64,000 nucleotides of DNA from Helicobacter vulpis (lineage in GTDB: Bacteria; Campylobacterota; Campylobacteria; Campylobacterales; Helicobacteraceae). The stretch lies in contig NZ_QXQT01000006.1 in the NCBI RefSeq assembly GCF_003660395.1, positions 1 through 64,000 on the forward strand, given 5' to 3'. The translations under genes and the position numbers were made by a program. Shown one piece after another: positions 47,346 through 55,786 of this stretch (position 1 is the first letter of the stretch; every line of letters begins with the position of its first letter). The notes under the pieces are model-generated. The model did no database searches. It had not been told where the DNA came from and saw nothing but the letters and a program-made list of their open reading frames with translations.

Positions 47346-48124
47346 GGCTTAACAATATGCCATTCTACTTTGAGCATATCGCAAGACCCTTTAAAGCCTA
47401 GATCGCAACCCTTTAGAAAGTATTTTTTAGCTTTTTTGCGACTTTTACGCACACTATGAACATCCCAATAGATCACCCCTAAGCTATGGCAAGCATAGGG
47501 GTCGCCTAATTTTGCGCCCCGTTGGTAGTATTTGATTGCTTGGTCTATGTCCTTGTGCACACCTAACAAACCCTGCTCATAAATCCAACCCAAAGTGCGG
47601 TAAGCCTGCATATCCCTCATTTTGCCCGCTTTTTGGTAGTCCATGATAGCTTGCTTGGGATTGCTGCTCTCTTCTAATTGTCCACGAGCCAAATAGGCGC
47701 GCGCGATCCCCATTTGCGCCATCTTGTTTAAATAAGCCATGATTTTAGGGCGATCATTAGCATAACCGGCCTGAAGCAAGCCTTCTAAATAGGTACTTAC
47801 TTGGCTCTCAGGCGGGCGTGCCACCAGCGCGCAAGCCTGCTTAGAGCCTAATTGACATGCCTTTCTAAAAGAAACAACGGCTTTTGTAATGTCTTTAGGC
47901 GCGCCCTCCCAGTAAAAAAAGCCCAGTCTTTCATATGCCCGCGCGCTCCCCAACTCCCCAGCCCTTTGGTAGTCTGCAATGGCCTTTTTGATGTCTTGGG
48001 CATAACGCGCCCTATCACCATCTTTTAGGTACGTCTCCCTAGCGCACCCCCCCAAGCACACAAGGGCTACTAGGGCTATTCTGAGGGCGTTGTATGCAGG
48101 GCTTTGTGGCATAGGGGGTGGCAA
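47342..48124 (-). CDS. Sel1-repeat lipoprotein (Hcp-like)
   Basis: A 260-residue protein with a lipobox LVCLGGC (Cys about 26) and then five to six Sel1-like repeats, seen as repeated patterns of ARAYERLGFFYWEG, IMDYQKAGKMRDMQAYRTLG and YQRGAKLGDPYACHSLGVIY. Helicobacter encodes a family of such cysteine-rich Hcp proteins, several secreted and immunogenic; this one has few paired Cys. The start is uncertain (48124 or 48112); both overlap the end of the upstream oxidoreductase gene by about 40 nt. Confidence 0.8.
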   Translation of the reverse strand: MPPPMPQSPAYNALRIALVALVCLGGCARETYLKDGDRARYAQDIKKAIADYQRAGELGSARAYERLGFFYWEGAPKDITKAVVSFRKACQLGSKQACALVARPPESQVSTYLEGLLQAGYANDRPKIMAYLNKMAQMGIARAYLARGQLEESSNPKQAIMDYQKAGKMRDMQAYRTLGWIYEQGLLGVHKDIDQAIKYYQRGAKLGDPYACHSLGVIYWDVHSVRKSRKKAKKYFLKGCDLGFKGSCDMLKVEWHIVKP

Positions 48125-49032
48125 TCCTCATCTAAACTACTAGGAGACATGCACCGAATGGCATTCACCAATTCAATGGCCGGGCGCGCGCTCTGTACAC
48201 TTACCCCCTCCCCGTCTAAAATCTGTTTGTAACTTTGGGTGTGCAGATCGTCAAAACCATCGCTAAAATCAATTTCATTCCCCTCCAAGACCAAAGAGCG
48301 ATAGGCACTATCGTGGTGTATGCCCAAATGTTCGGGGTTAATAGAGAGAAACCACGAAACGCGCGCGTGCTCCAAAGTCAAAAACCCCCCCATGCAATCA
48401 TTTTGGTGCACATGTACCACATTATCCACCACCCCTCCAAAAATATCTAGCAAAATGTCAAAGAAGTGGATGCCAATATTGCTGGCTAACCCGCCGCTCT
48501 TGTTTTCATCTCCTTTCCACGAGTTAAGATACCACTTTCCGCGCAACACCAAGTAGGTTAAAGAAACCTCATAAATCTTATCGGGAACTTTGAGCAATTC
48601 GGCCCGTACATCTTCTTTGAGCTGCATGATATTAGGATGTAGGCGCAACTGCAAGATATTGAACACCCGTTTGTTATATTTTTTCTCAAGCGCGCTGATT
48701 TCATCAAGCTCACTAGGGTCTAGCACTAGGGGCTTTTCGCAAATAGCGTGGATACCATGCGAGAGCGCAAATTCAATATGCTCAAAATGCAGGTAATTAG
48801 GGCTGCAGATGGCCATGTAGTCTAAGTTCTTCTCTTGCGCCTTGCAATCTTGTAAATACTGGTGTAAATCCTCTAAATCGTTGAAAAATTCACAATCCAG
48901 CCCGTATTGATCTAAGATGCGTACGCTGTCATGAACGTCCATTGCACAATCGAGTACATGCCCTAGTTCTTGGATTGCCTGTAGGTGTTTGGGGGCGATA
49001 AATCCCCCCACCCCAATGATACCAAAAAGCAT
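48076..49032 (-). CDS. Gfo/Idh/MocA-family oxidoreductase, likely sugar-nucleotide type
   Basis: A 318-residue NAD-dependent oxidoreductase with an N-terminal Rossmann motif (GIIGVGGFIAPKHLQAI), the family EKP in GIHAICEKPLVLDPSE, and a C-terminal alpha/beta domain with WYLNSWKGDENKSGGLASNI and GIHFFDILLDIFGG. The KSGGLASNIGIHFFD region and Arg-His substrate residues resemble UDP-GlcNAcA 3-dehydrogenases (WlbA/WbpB) of surface polysaccharide pathways. Partner genes of such a pathway are not adjacent, so the specific substrate is inferred weakly. It overlaps the Sel1 gene downstream. Confidence 0.8.
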   Translation of the reverse strand: MLFGIIGVGGFIAPKHLQAIQELGHVLDCAMDVHDSVRILDQYGLDCEFFNDLEDLHQYLQDCKAQEKNLDYMAICSPNYLHFEHIEFALSHGIHAICEKPLVLDPSELDEISALEKKYNKRVFNILQLRLHPNIMQLKEDVRAELLKVPDKIYEVSLTYLVLRGKWYLNSWKGDENKSGGLASNIGIHFFDILLDIFGGVVDNVVHVHQNDCMGGFLTLEHARVSWFLSINPEHLGIHHDSAYRSLVLEGNEIDFSDGFDDLHTQSYKQILDGEGVSVQSARPAIELVNAIRCMSPSSLDEDCHPLCHKALHTTPSE

Positions 49033-49134
49033 ACAAACTCCTTAAAAAAATTTGAAGCGCATGGTAACAAAATTCCATTGAGGGGGTTCTTTAGTGGGCG
49101 TATTCCTTGCCTTAAAATGGGCAATAGGCGTTGA

Positions 49135-49779
49135 TTAGGGTAAAATTAGCGCATCTACCCCATGATCATCAGGATGGCTTGAATCAAAGTCTTTGAGAAT
49201 GACGCAGCGTTGAGGGGTAAGTTCTAGGAGTGCCGCAAAATCTTGGCTCAAATAAAGAGCGCTCGCTCTAGCTAATACACCAGCTTTCAAATCTGCTTTG
49301 CAACGTACTTCTACAATGTCTAATAAGCCTAGACGGCTGGCATAAGCGCACATGTCTTTGAGGTGTGCGCCCAAGAGTTGTGCGCTCAAAACCACCCCAT
49401 CGCCCCCGTGCACCACACTTTCTAAGAGTTGGTAGGGGTCTACAAAATAATCCTTGTGAATCAAGGGGTTGGGGCTTAGGCGGCGCACATAACCTAGCAA
49501 GTCCAAACTTTCTAAAGCAGGTAAGGGGGTATAAAGGGGCATGAAGTCCAGCAAAAGGGCACGGGCGGGGCGCTCCAATTGTTCCAACAGGACTTCTAAC
49601 TCTAGGCTAGCATCTAGACGCAAAACCTGCTGGGGACCGCTTTGGGTGCGTTCTAAGTCTTGGACTCTTAGTCTAGGCGCATAGGGGTTATAGGCTAGAG
49701 TGCGCCCCAAGACCTCTAGGGGGGTCAAGGCCTGCTTGGTTTCTAGGTAATGGCTCAGGGCACTTAAATCTAATGGCAT
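49135..49779 (-). CDS. Short TrpC-like (indole-3-glycerol phosphate synthase) TIM-barrel protein
   Basis: A 214-residue protein with patterns from indole-3-glycerol phosphate synthase: NPLIHKDYFVDPYQLLESVV corresponds to the strand carrying the catalytic Lys (CKDF...DPYQ), and HGGDGVVLSAQLL to the next strand. The N-terminal segment with the usual SPS and the C-terminal phosphate-binding SG(I/V) are absent or changed (ALLDFMPLYTPLP replaces the VLT.E.FF.GS strand). It seems too degenerate for full activity; a divergent paralogue or a relic is possible. It overlaps the TPR gene upstream by 10 nt. Confidence 0.55.
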   Translation of the reverse strand: MPLDLSALSHYLETKQALTPLEVLGRTLAYNPYAPRLRVQDLERTQSGPQQVLRLDASLELEVLLEQLERPARALLLDFMPLYTPLPALESLDLLGYVRRLSPNPLIHKDYFVDPYQLLESVVHGGDGVVLSAQLLGAHLKDMCAYASRLGLLDIVEVRCKADLKAGVLARASALYLSQDFAALLELTPQRCVILKDFDSSHPDDHGVDALILP

Positions 49780-51062
49780 TTGGCGATCGCATCGGCATGC
49801 TCTTTGAGCTCGGGCTGGTTTTTAATTTCTGTAGCGTCAATCTTGGCAAAGATATCTCTAGCTTGCGCGCACTCACCCAATTTATAATACCCCCACGCTA
49901 GGGAGTCCAAATAGAAGATCGAATCGGGTTCGACTTCTAGGGCGGTTTTGACATAGGCGATCCCCTTTTTGATGTCTAAATTGTAATCGATCAGAGAATA
50001 ACCCAAGAAGTTGTAAAAAAACGCGTCTTGAGGGTTCATATCCCCCTTGGTGCGCTTGAGATTTTGGCTACGTTCTGCAATGGCGCGCTCTAGTTTCTGG
50101 GTGATCTTGACCACTTCAGATTTTTTGGGGGGGTTGTGGATGGCGTTGAGGTGCTCATAAGTGTAAATGGCCTCTAGGGCTAAGAAGCTAGGGTCTTTTT
50201 TTTCATTGTAGATCAGGCTAGCTTGTTTGGCAGCTAGGGCAAATTTCTTTTGCGCGGTGTAGAGGTCTAGGAGCAAGCGACGGTCAAAGGGGAAATTCTC
50301 GGCGACCTTTTGGGCTTTGTCAAATTCCTTAAGTGCTATTAATACAGAGATGTAGAGCTGGGCATTTTGTACAATAGGGTCTCTCTCATACAAGGTCCCA
50401 AAGACATCCTTAGCTCTGTCTAACTCATTAAGCTGCAAGAAAGTGTTGTAGGCGCGTTGGCATAAATCAGGCGAACAGCCGTAATTTTTCAAATGAGAGC
50501 TCAGTAGACTCACGGCCTCTTGGTGGCTGTTTTGCATAAAATAAATGGTGATGAGCTTCTCTAAACTGTCCTCGCTATGGGTTTGGTTGTAAAAGCGGTT
50601 GAGCAAGGAAAACGCCTTATCATAGCGTTTTTGACTCAAATACAGAGAACCCAAAACATCATCCAACATTAAAGACTTATCCTCGCGGCGGATAGTTTCT
50701 AACATCGCGATCGCCTTATCGGTCTGCCCAGTTTGGATATAGCCATCCACCAAAATCTTATTGATAGAAATGTCTTTTTTGTCCTTAGTGATTTTTCTAT
50801 AGAGCATGGCCAATTTTACCGCTGTGCTGAGATCGCCCAAACTGGCCGCAGAGATCGCCGCTTCTTTGGCGTATAGAATATTGTTTGTCTCTTTATAGAG
50901 ATGCAAATAGCCTCGTTTAGCTGCGGCAAAATCGCCCCGATGGAAGGCATCAGAAGTAATGAGAATCTGTTGATCTTCGCTCAAGCTTTGGGCGAAGAGT
51001 ACACCTGCTAGCGTCATCGTCAACACCGCGCCCTTGCGCTTAAAGGAAGTCGCCTTTTTCAT
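49770..51062 (-). CDS. Secreted TPR-repeat protein
   Basis: A 430-residue protein with a signal peptide (KGAVLTMTLAGVLFAQS) and many TPR-like helix pairs across its length (SAASLGDLSTAVKLAMLY, LVDGYIQTGQTDKAIAMLE, YNFLGYSLIDYNLDIKKGI, WGYYKLGECAQARDIFAKI). It is probably periplasmic and a protein-interaction scaffold. Length and repeat count suit outer-membrane assembly or envelope factors, but no function is established from sequence. Confidence 0.75.
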   Translation of the reverse strand: MKKATSFKRKGAVLTMTLAGVLFAQSLSEDQQILITSDAFHRGDFAAAKRGYLHLYKETNNILYAKEAAISAASLGDLSTAVKLAMLYRKITKDKKDISINKILVDGYIQTGQTDKAIAMLETIRREDKSLMLDDVLGSLYLSQKRYDKAFSLLNRFYNQTHSEDSLEKLITIYFMQNSHQEAVSLLSSHLKNYGCSPDLCQRAYNTFLQLNELDRAKDVFGTLYERDPIVQNAQLYISVLIALKEFDKAQKVAENFPFDRRLLLDLYTAQKKFALAAKQASLIYNEKKDPSFLALEAIYTYEHLNAIHNPPKKSEVVKITQKLERAIAERSQNLKRTKGDMNPQDAFFYNFLGYSLIDYNLDIKKGIAYVKTALEVEPDSIFYLDSLAWGYYKLGECAQARDIFAKIDATEIKNQPELKEHADAIAKCH

Positions 51063-51110
51063 TTTTAACTCCTTTTCTTAAGAATATAGCATAAAACCTT
51101 CACATTTGAT

Positions 51111-51470
51111 TTACTCAAGCACCACCCCCGGACATTCTAGCGCGCGCTCTTGGGGGGTTTTATCATCCTGCCAAAAGGGATAGCTGCGGCATTGTTTAGG
51201 GCGCACGGGGTAAATACGACACCGTTTGCTTTGCATGTCTAAAAATACGCATGCCCTATGCGCTGCGTTTTGCTCTAACAAGCTATAGGCATGCCCCACA
51301 CGCTTGAGATAACGCATCCCAAATTGATCTAAAGGCATGTTTAAAAACGTAGCGATGCCTTGAATCTCTGCTAGACTCACAAAAACATAGCCCTCCCCTA
51401 TGCAACAACGCGCCCCACAAGAGGCGCAAACTTGGGAATCAAATCTAAAACTCTGTAACTTTGTATTCAA
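51111..51470 (-). CDS. YkgJ-family cysteine-cluster protein
   Basis: A 119-residue protein with the Fe/Zn-chelating cluster motif VCASCGARCCIGEGYVFVSL near the N-terminus, then CVFLDMQSKRCRIYPVRPKQ with CRSYPF, matching the family (cysteines at CxxCGxxC C and CxIYPxRPxxCR). It overlaps the PilO-like gene and is in the same place as HP0274 relative to HP0270-0273. Function is unknown; it may bind iron. Confidence 0.85.
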   Translation of the reverse strand: MNTKLQSFRFDSQVCASCGARCCIGEGYVFVSLAEIQGIATFLNMPLDQFGMRYLKRVGHAYSLLEQNAAHRACVFLDMQSKRCRIYPVRPKQCRSYPFWQDDKTPQERALECPGVVLE

Positions 51471-52017
51471 TGTGAATCCTAAACTCTAGAGCCAAATCGC
51501 GTTTTTCTTTGGTGATACTGATAGGGAGTGCCATTTGCGTGTAATTGCTAATCTCTAGCATGCTTTTTAAAAAAGTATACAGATCTTGTAAAGAGCGGGC
51601 ATGCGCCTTGATGTAAAAAATTTCGTGGATAATGTCAGCTTGGGAGTGCTTGTCTTCAGTACCCGCTTGTATTTGGATTTGAGTAAAGTGTTGTCTGAGA
51701 AGTTGGTTAAGAGTGTTGACACTTTCTTGATAGCTGGGGTGGGCGAGTTTGGACGCGATGGCTTGCTTGTAAGCTTGGTAGTCTGCAAAAGTTTCAAAAA
51801 ACATTTTTTGTTTATGCTCCATGATAAGGAGTTTTTGTACTTCATCGCCATGCTGGGATCGAAACTTTTCCAAATTGTCCCACACTAAAAAACGCACAGA
51901 GACGATCGCCAAAACAAAAAACACCAATGTGAATAGCGAGTTTCTAACTAGCCTCTCAAAGACCACACTGCCTGTAAAATGGCTTTCTGGCTTGGCTTCT
52001 TGAGTCTTTTTACTCAT
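51445..52017 (-). CDS. PilO-like inner membrane protein
   Basis: A 190-residue protein with one N-terminal transmembrane helix (about 27-48) and a periplasmic part of coiled coil followed by a ferredoxin-like domain (HEIFYIKAHARSLQDLYTFL, EFRIHIEYKVTEF), the architecture of PilO of type IV pilus alignment complexes. It overlaps the PilN-like gene by 4 nt. No other type IV pilus genes are seen, and H. pylori lacks such pili. I recall PilM/N/O-like parts (FcpMNO) in Campylobacter flagellar motors; a similar role here is inference. Confidence 0.55.
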   Translation of the reverse strand: MSKKTQEAKPESHFTGSVVFERLVRNSLFTLVFFVLAIVSVRFLVWDNLEKFRSQHGDEVQKLLIMEHKQKMFFETFADYQAYKQAIASKLAHPSYQESVNTLNQLLRQHFTQIQIQAGTEDKHSQADIIHEIFYIKAHARSLQDLYTFLKSMLEISNYTQMALPISITKEKRDLALEFRIHIEYKVTEF

Positions 52018-52544
52018 TTGGGGTCCTTGTCAATAAAGGGCACGGTAGAAGAATTATGAGACACAAATCTAAACCACCCATTCCCCATAGGGTAAAAGGT
52101 TACTTGGCTATTTTCAAAGATAGAATTGAGTCGTTGCTGCAAGGATAATTGGAACACTTCCTTAGAGGGTACGATTCCCTTGATTACTAGACTAGAATAG
52201 TCAATGGTGATGGATTGAATCGTGATGGAGTTGGGGATGATCTCTAGGATTCCCTTGATCGAATCTTTGATATTCAGAATGTATATCTTTTTATGATCCA
52301 CTTCACGTACTCTGCGCTCTAGTTCTTTGTGTTTGCCGCGTACCCGTTCGCTCTCATGCCCATAAATATTGCTCTCCACTTGGGCAATTTCACTTCTATG
52401 ACCGGCCGCGCGCGCCTCTTGGTTCAAAAAATGCGCCATCCACGCGCTCAAGGCCACCGCCAAAATCATGTAAAACACCCATACTTTCGTATGGGGGCTA
52501 ACCATGTGTTTGGTATGGGGCTTGCTATAGCTATAACGCGTCAT
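52014..52544 (-). CDS. PilN-like inner membrane protein
   Basis: A 176-residue protein with a cytoplasmic basic N-terminus (RYSYSKPHTKHMV), one transmembrane helix (about 23-42), a long periplasmic coiled coil (ESERVRGKHKELERRVREVD) and a small alpha-beta domain (IQSITIDYSSLVIKGIVPSK), all as in PilN/GspL C-terminal proteins. The N-terminal motif that binds PilM in canonical systems (INLLP) is not evident. The start is uncertain (52544 or 52565), overlapping the upstream gene. Partner of the PilO-like protein. Confidence 0.55.
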   Translation of the reverse strand: MTRYSYSKPHTKHMVSPHTKVWVFYMILAVALSAWMAHFLNQEARAAGHRSEIAQVESNIYGHESERVRGKHKELERRVREVDHKKIYILNIKDSIKGILEIIPNSITIQSITIDYSSLVIKGIVPSKEVFQLSLQQRLNSIFENSQVTFYPMGNGWFRFVSHNSSTVPFIDKDPK

Positions 52545-53550
52545 CACTTTGTTCTCTTTGAGCAAAGATGCTCAGTTGTTCCACCACAGAGATAGGCACG
52601 CAGGATACTTCTATCATGAGCTCGTCCTGTAGTTTCTCTACCATGCGTGGTCCAAGCTGGTAGGTGTTGAGAATGCATGCCTTTTCTACAAAATCTTCTA
52701 AGGGATAGAGAGGGTGCTTGTAGGCCTGCTTGAGACTTTCTTGCAAAAGACCAATCACTTCAGAGATGGACGCTTTTTCCTCTTCTAAGAGTTTCGATTC
52801 TTGAGCGGAAAGGGGGGGTGTGGTGTCGCCGGGGATTTGGTCGTGCATTTCTTGGGCGGTGTCGTTCATATGGGTTAAATTAGCTTCCATAGAACTCAAT
52901 AGGGATTTTAAAAAGACCTCGTCTTGAACATAGTCTTCTTGTTCCTCTTTGGCATCCGCTGAACCTAGATGTTCAGGAATCTTTAAGTTATAACATTGTG
53001 CATAACAGATTTTTTTGCGGTGGGTGATGAGCACGCAAAGCCTAGAATGCTCTAGCATGGCATAGAGAGTGGCGCTTTCTTGCAGATTAGGGCGGATATA
53101 ACCATACATGAGTAAAAAAGGTGAAAAGAGATAGTCTGCTTTGAAAAGCGCGCTTTCAAAAGCTGCAATCTCCTCCTTGAGCGATTTCTTAGGGATAAAG
53201 AAGTAATGTTGGTCTATCTCCAAAAACACCAAGTCTTTTTTGGGCACGGGGGCGTAGTGTTCTAAATGCTCCTTCTTACACACCCCTTGATCCAAACTCT
53301 TGGCCATGCCACACAGATATGAAAAGGGATAGACCCGCGTAAAATTGCGCGCGTCCTTGAGGGCTTTGATGGGAATCACCCCATCTTTGATCGCATAGAC
53401 CTTGTTGACGACTTCTAAAGTTTTGCCCCGTTTGAGGTGCTCCACCCGCCCCACTAGCATTTCATGATCCACATTGAAGCAAATAAAGACATCGGAAAAA
53501 AAGAACTCTTTGAGAGTGTCATAAAAAATCGCCTTGAAAGCCCGCCACAT
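52531..53550 (-). CDS. PilM-position cytoplasmic protein upstream of PilN-like gene
   Basis: A 339-residue protein, mostly soluble, with an acidic low-complexity insert (about 205-260: KEEQEDYVQDEVF ... LLEEEKASISEVI). By position before PilN- and PilO-like genes it could be a divergent PilM (actin-like ATPase), but I see no clear phosphate-loop motif, so the assignment rests on synteny with H. pylori HP0271-0273. The ATG at 53550 overlaps the acyltransferase stop (TAATG) and has GGGGGAG 8 nt upstream. Confidence 0.45.
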   Translation of the reverse strand: MWRAFKAIFYDTLKEFFFSDVFICFNVDHEMLVGRVEHLKRGKTLEVVNKVYAIKDGVIPIKALKDARNFTRVYPFSYLCGMAKSLDQGVCKKEHLEHYAPVPKKDLVFLEIDQHYFFIPKKSLKEEIAAFESALFKADYLFSPFLLMYGYIRPNLQESATLYAMLEHSRLCVLITHRKKICYAQCYNLKIPEHLGSADAKEEQEDYVQDEVFLKSLLSSMEANLTHMNDTAQEMHDQIPGDTTPPLSAQESKLLEEEKASISEVIGLLQESLKQAYKHPLYPLEDFVEKACILNTYQLGPRMVEKLQDELMIEVSCVPISVVEQLSIFAQREQSDDAL

Positions 53551-54173
53551 TAATAACACTCCCCCATACGGGTTGCTACAAGCATCTTGGCCTGTTCTAG
53601 TGCCATATCCTTGGGGATGAAAAAGGGTTCACGCATGTAGTAGCGCACCTCTGAAAAGGGTTTGGGCAATTGGAAGCGATCCCAAGTGTTGAAGGTGAAA
53701 GCGTTGGCAAAGACCACGCGGCACACCACCACCCCCACCCCGCTTTTTTGCGCCAACGCCACCACGCCATCGGCCACGCTATGATAGGGACCCCTAGGGC
53801 CATCTGGGGTTAAGCCCACATCGGCCCCCGCCTTTAAATGCCTAATCCCCTCCACCAACACCCTAACCCCCCCCTTTTTGCTCGAACCTCGAATGGCGCG
53901 AAATCCAAAGCATTCATACAGCCTTGCGGCCAAAGAGCCATCAAAATGTTGGCTAGCGATCACATAGAGGTTAGAACCCTCTTTTAAGCGCAGGTAGGCA
54001 AAGGGCAACATCGCAATCTCCCCATGCCAAAAACTCGCAATAAAGGGGGTGTCCTCCAAGCCATGCGCCAAATAAAAGCGGTTTTTGCAGGTTTTAAAGA
54101 GAAGTTGCAAAATCCAATAGAGAAGTACCGGCAACGCTCTTAACACAAACCCATTGCGCAAACGCTTTAGCAC
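53550..54173 (-). CDS. Lysophospholipid/lipid A acyltransferase-like protein (DUF374)
   Basis: A 207-residue membrane-associated acyltransferase of the DUF374 type. It has a hydrophobic N-terminus (PVLLYWILQLLF), a HGE segment ASFWHGEIAMLPFAY, SQHFDGSLAARL, RGSSKKGGVRVLVEGI and DVGLTPDGPRGPYHS, the conserved blocks of this family. It may acylate lipid A or phospholipid; H. pylori HP0270 is the equivalent. It ends exactly where the next gene begins. Confidence 0.85.
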   Translation of the reverse strand: MLKRLRNGFVLRALPVLLYWILQLLFKTCKNRFYLAHGLEDTPFIASFWHGEIAMLPFAYLRLKEGSNLYVIASQHFDGSLAARLYECFGFRAIRGSSKKGGVRVLVEGIRHLKAGADVGLTPDGPRGPYHSVADGVVALAQKSGVGVVVCRVVFANAFTFNTWDRFQLPKPFSEVRYYMREPFFIPKDMALEQAKMLVATRMGECY

Positions 54174-54176
54174 AAA

Positions 54177-55478
54177 CTAAGCCCCTAAACGCTGGGCCTG
54201 CAAGCTCCCCTTGTGGTGCGCGATCACCTGCACGGCCACCAAATCGCCCACGCCCACGCCCTGCGCCTCAAAGCTCAACAAGCGCCCTTGATCGCTCTTG
54301 CCCTGTGCCCTGCCCTGTTGTACATTTTCTACCAACACTGTATAGACCTTGCCCACTTCGCTTTGGGCCTTTTGGGCTAAAAGCTCTTGGTGGCGGCGTT
54401 GCAGGACTTGCAAACGCGCCTTAGCGATGGCGCTGGGCACTTGGTGGTGCAGATGCGCTGCTGGAGTCAAGGGACGCGGGGAGTAAATGAAGCTATAGAG
54501 TGTGTCAAAACGCACCCGCTCCACCACCTCTAGAGTGTCTTGAAAATCCGCCTCGCTCTCTGCAGGGAAACCTACAATGATGTCCGTGCCAATGCCCACC
54601 TCTGGCACCAGCGCGCGCAATTTCTCTATGCGGTTTAAATACCATTCCCTAGTATAACCTCGTTTCATCGCCCTTAAAATCGCATTCGAACCACTTTGCA
54701 GGGGGATATGGATACTCTTGCACACTTTGGGATGGCGCGCAAAACATTCTAAGAAGGCATCGTCCATGTGCAGAGGGTGGGGCGAGGTGAAGCGGATACG
54801 CTCCAAACCCACAATTTCACCCAAAGCGCATAGCAACGCGCTAAAATCCACTTTGGGGTGCGCGCTAGAAAAACGCGCGCCGTAATTATTCACATTCTGC
54901 CCCAACAAGATAATTTCTTTCACCCCGCGCTTCACACAAGAGCGCGCCTCTGTTAAGATCAAATCCAAGGGGATGGAGATCTCTTTGCCCCGTGTGTGGG
55001 GTACAATGCAGTAAGTGCAATGCTTGTCGCACCCGATAGAAACATTGATAAAGGCCTTGAGCGGGTTTTTGGAGCTCTCAAAGACATAATGGCTATCATC
55101 GTGATCTAAAGCCACCTCAACCGCCTTAGGTTGGTGGATAATTTGGGTGATCTTGGAGATATTGCGCGCCCCTAGGACAAAGTCCACACTGGGGGCCTTT
55201 TGCAGAATACGCGCCCCCATGTGGCTAGCGCTACACCCACACACCCCAATCTTGGCCCCTCTCTTTTTGATCTTGGCAAAATGCCCGATCTCAGAAAACA
55301 ATTTGCGCTCGGGCTTTTCGCGCACGCTACAGGTGTTGAGCAAGATGAGATCGGCTTGTTTGGGGTCGTCAATTTGGGCATAACCCACCTTGGCCAATTC
55401 GCTAGAAAGGTGCTCGCTATCGCGGTTATTCATCGCGCAACCCATCGTTTCAATGTAGAGGGTTTTTGAGGGGGTCAT
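54177..55478 (-). CDS. miaB: tRNA-i6A37 methylthiotransferase MiaB
   Basis: A 433-residue radical-SAM enzyme that adds a methylthio group to i6A37 in tRNAs reading UNN codons. The N-terminal UPF0004 domain has its three Cys (ETMGCAMN, NTCSVREKP, GVCGCSASH), the radical-SAM cluster is GCDKHCTYCIVPHTRGKEIS, and a C-terminal TRAM domain follows. Order and identity match H. pylori HP0269. Confidence 0.95.
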   Translation of the reverse strand: MTPSKTLYIETMGCAMNNRDSEHLSSELAKVGYAQIDDPKQADLILLNTCSVREKPERKLFSEIGHFAKIKKRGAKIGVCGCSASHMGARILQKAPSVDFVLGARNISKITQIIHQPKAVEVALDHDDSHYVFESSKNPLKAFINVSIGCDKHCTYCIVPHTRGKEISIPLDLILTEARSCVKRGVKEIILLGQNVNNYGARFSSAHPKVDFSALLCALGEIVGLERIRFTSPHPLHMDDAFLECFARHPKVCKSIHIPLQSGSNAILRAMKRGYTREWYLNRIEKLRALVPEVGIGTDIIVGFPAESEADFQDTLEVVERVRFDTLYSFIYSPRPLTPAAHLHHQVPSAIAKARLQVLQRRHQELLAQKAQSEVGKVYTVLVENVQQGRAQGKSDQGRLLSFEAQGVGVGDLVAVQVIAHHKGSLQAQRLGA

Positions 55479-55488
55479 CGCATGCTCC

Positions 55489-55734
55489 TTAGATAATGTG
55501 CAGGGCGTAGATGAAATCCTTGTCGTCTGCGCTGATTCTCACTTCGGATAAATACGCCTGATAGCCCTGTTTCTCTAGAGAGGCGAGCGCGCTCAACATG
55601 TCCTTGTGTGTGTTGCTGGGCGCAAAATAAAAGATGTGCTCACCGTGGCGGTATTTGTTCAGCAAATCCTCCAAACGCACCTTCAGGCTCTTAGCGCTAT
55701 GCTTTTTACTCGGTTTGGCTAAGTGTAACTCCAT
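55489..55734 (-). CDS. HP0268-like small protein
   Basis: An 81-residue protein starting MELHLAKPSKKHSAKS, with YFAPSNTHKDMLSALASLEK, YLSEVRISADDKDFIYALHI. It is strongly like H. pylori HP0268, reported as a Smr-fold nicking nuclease and RNase; activity here is inference. ATG at 55734 is preferred over 55749 because the HP0268 start aligns. It lies between the deaminase and miaB genes in conserved order. Confidence 0.85.
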   Translation of the reverse strand: MELHLAKPSKKHSAKSLKVRLEDLLNKYRHGEHIFYFAPSNTHKDMLSALASLEKQGYQAYLSEVRISADDKDFIYALHII

Positions 55735-55786
55735 GGGATTCCTCAACATATAATACCCCCTAGTTTAGCGCAATTTGGCTTAAAAA

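Noticed and set aside
51111-53550. Type IV pilus operon
   Set aside because: Only PilN- and PilO-like proteins are recognisable; pilin, secretin, PilB/PilT and prepilin peptidase genes are absent from the neighbourhood.
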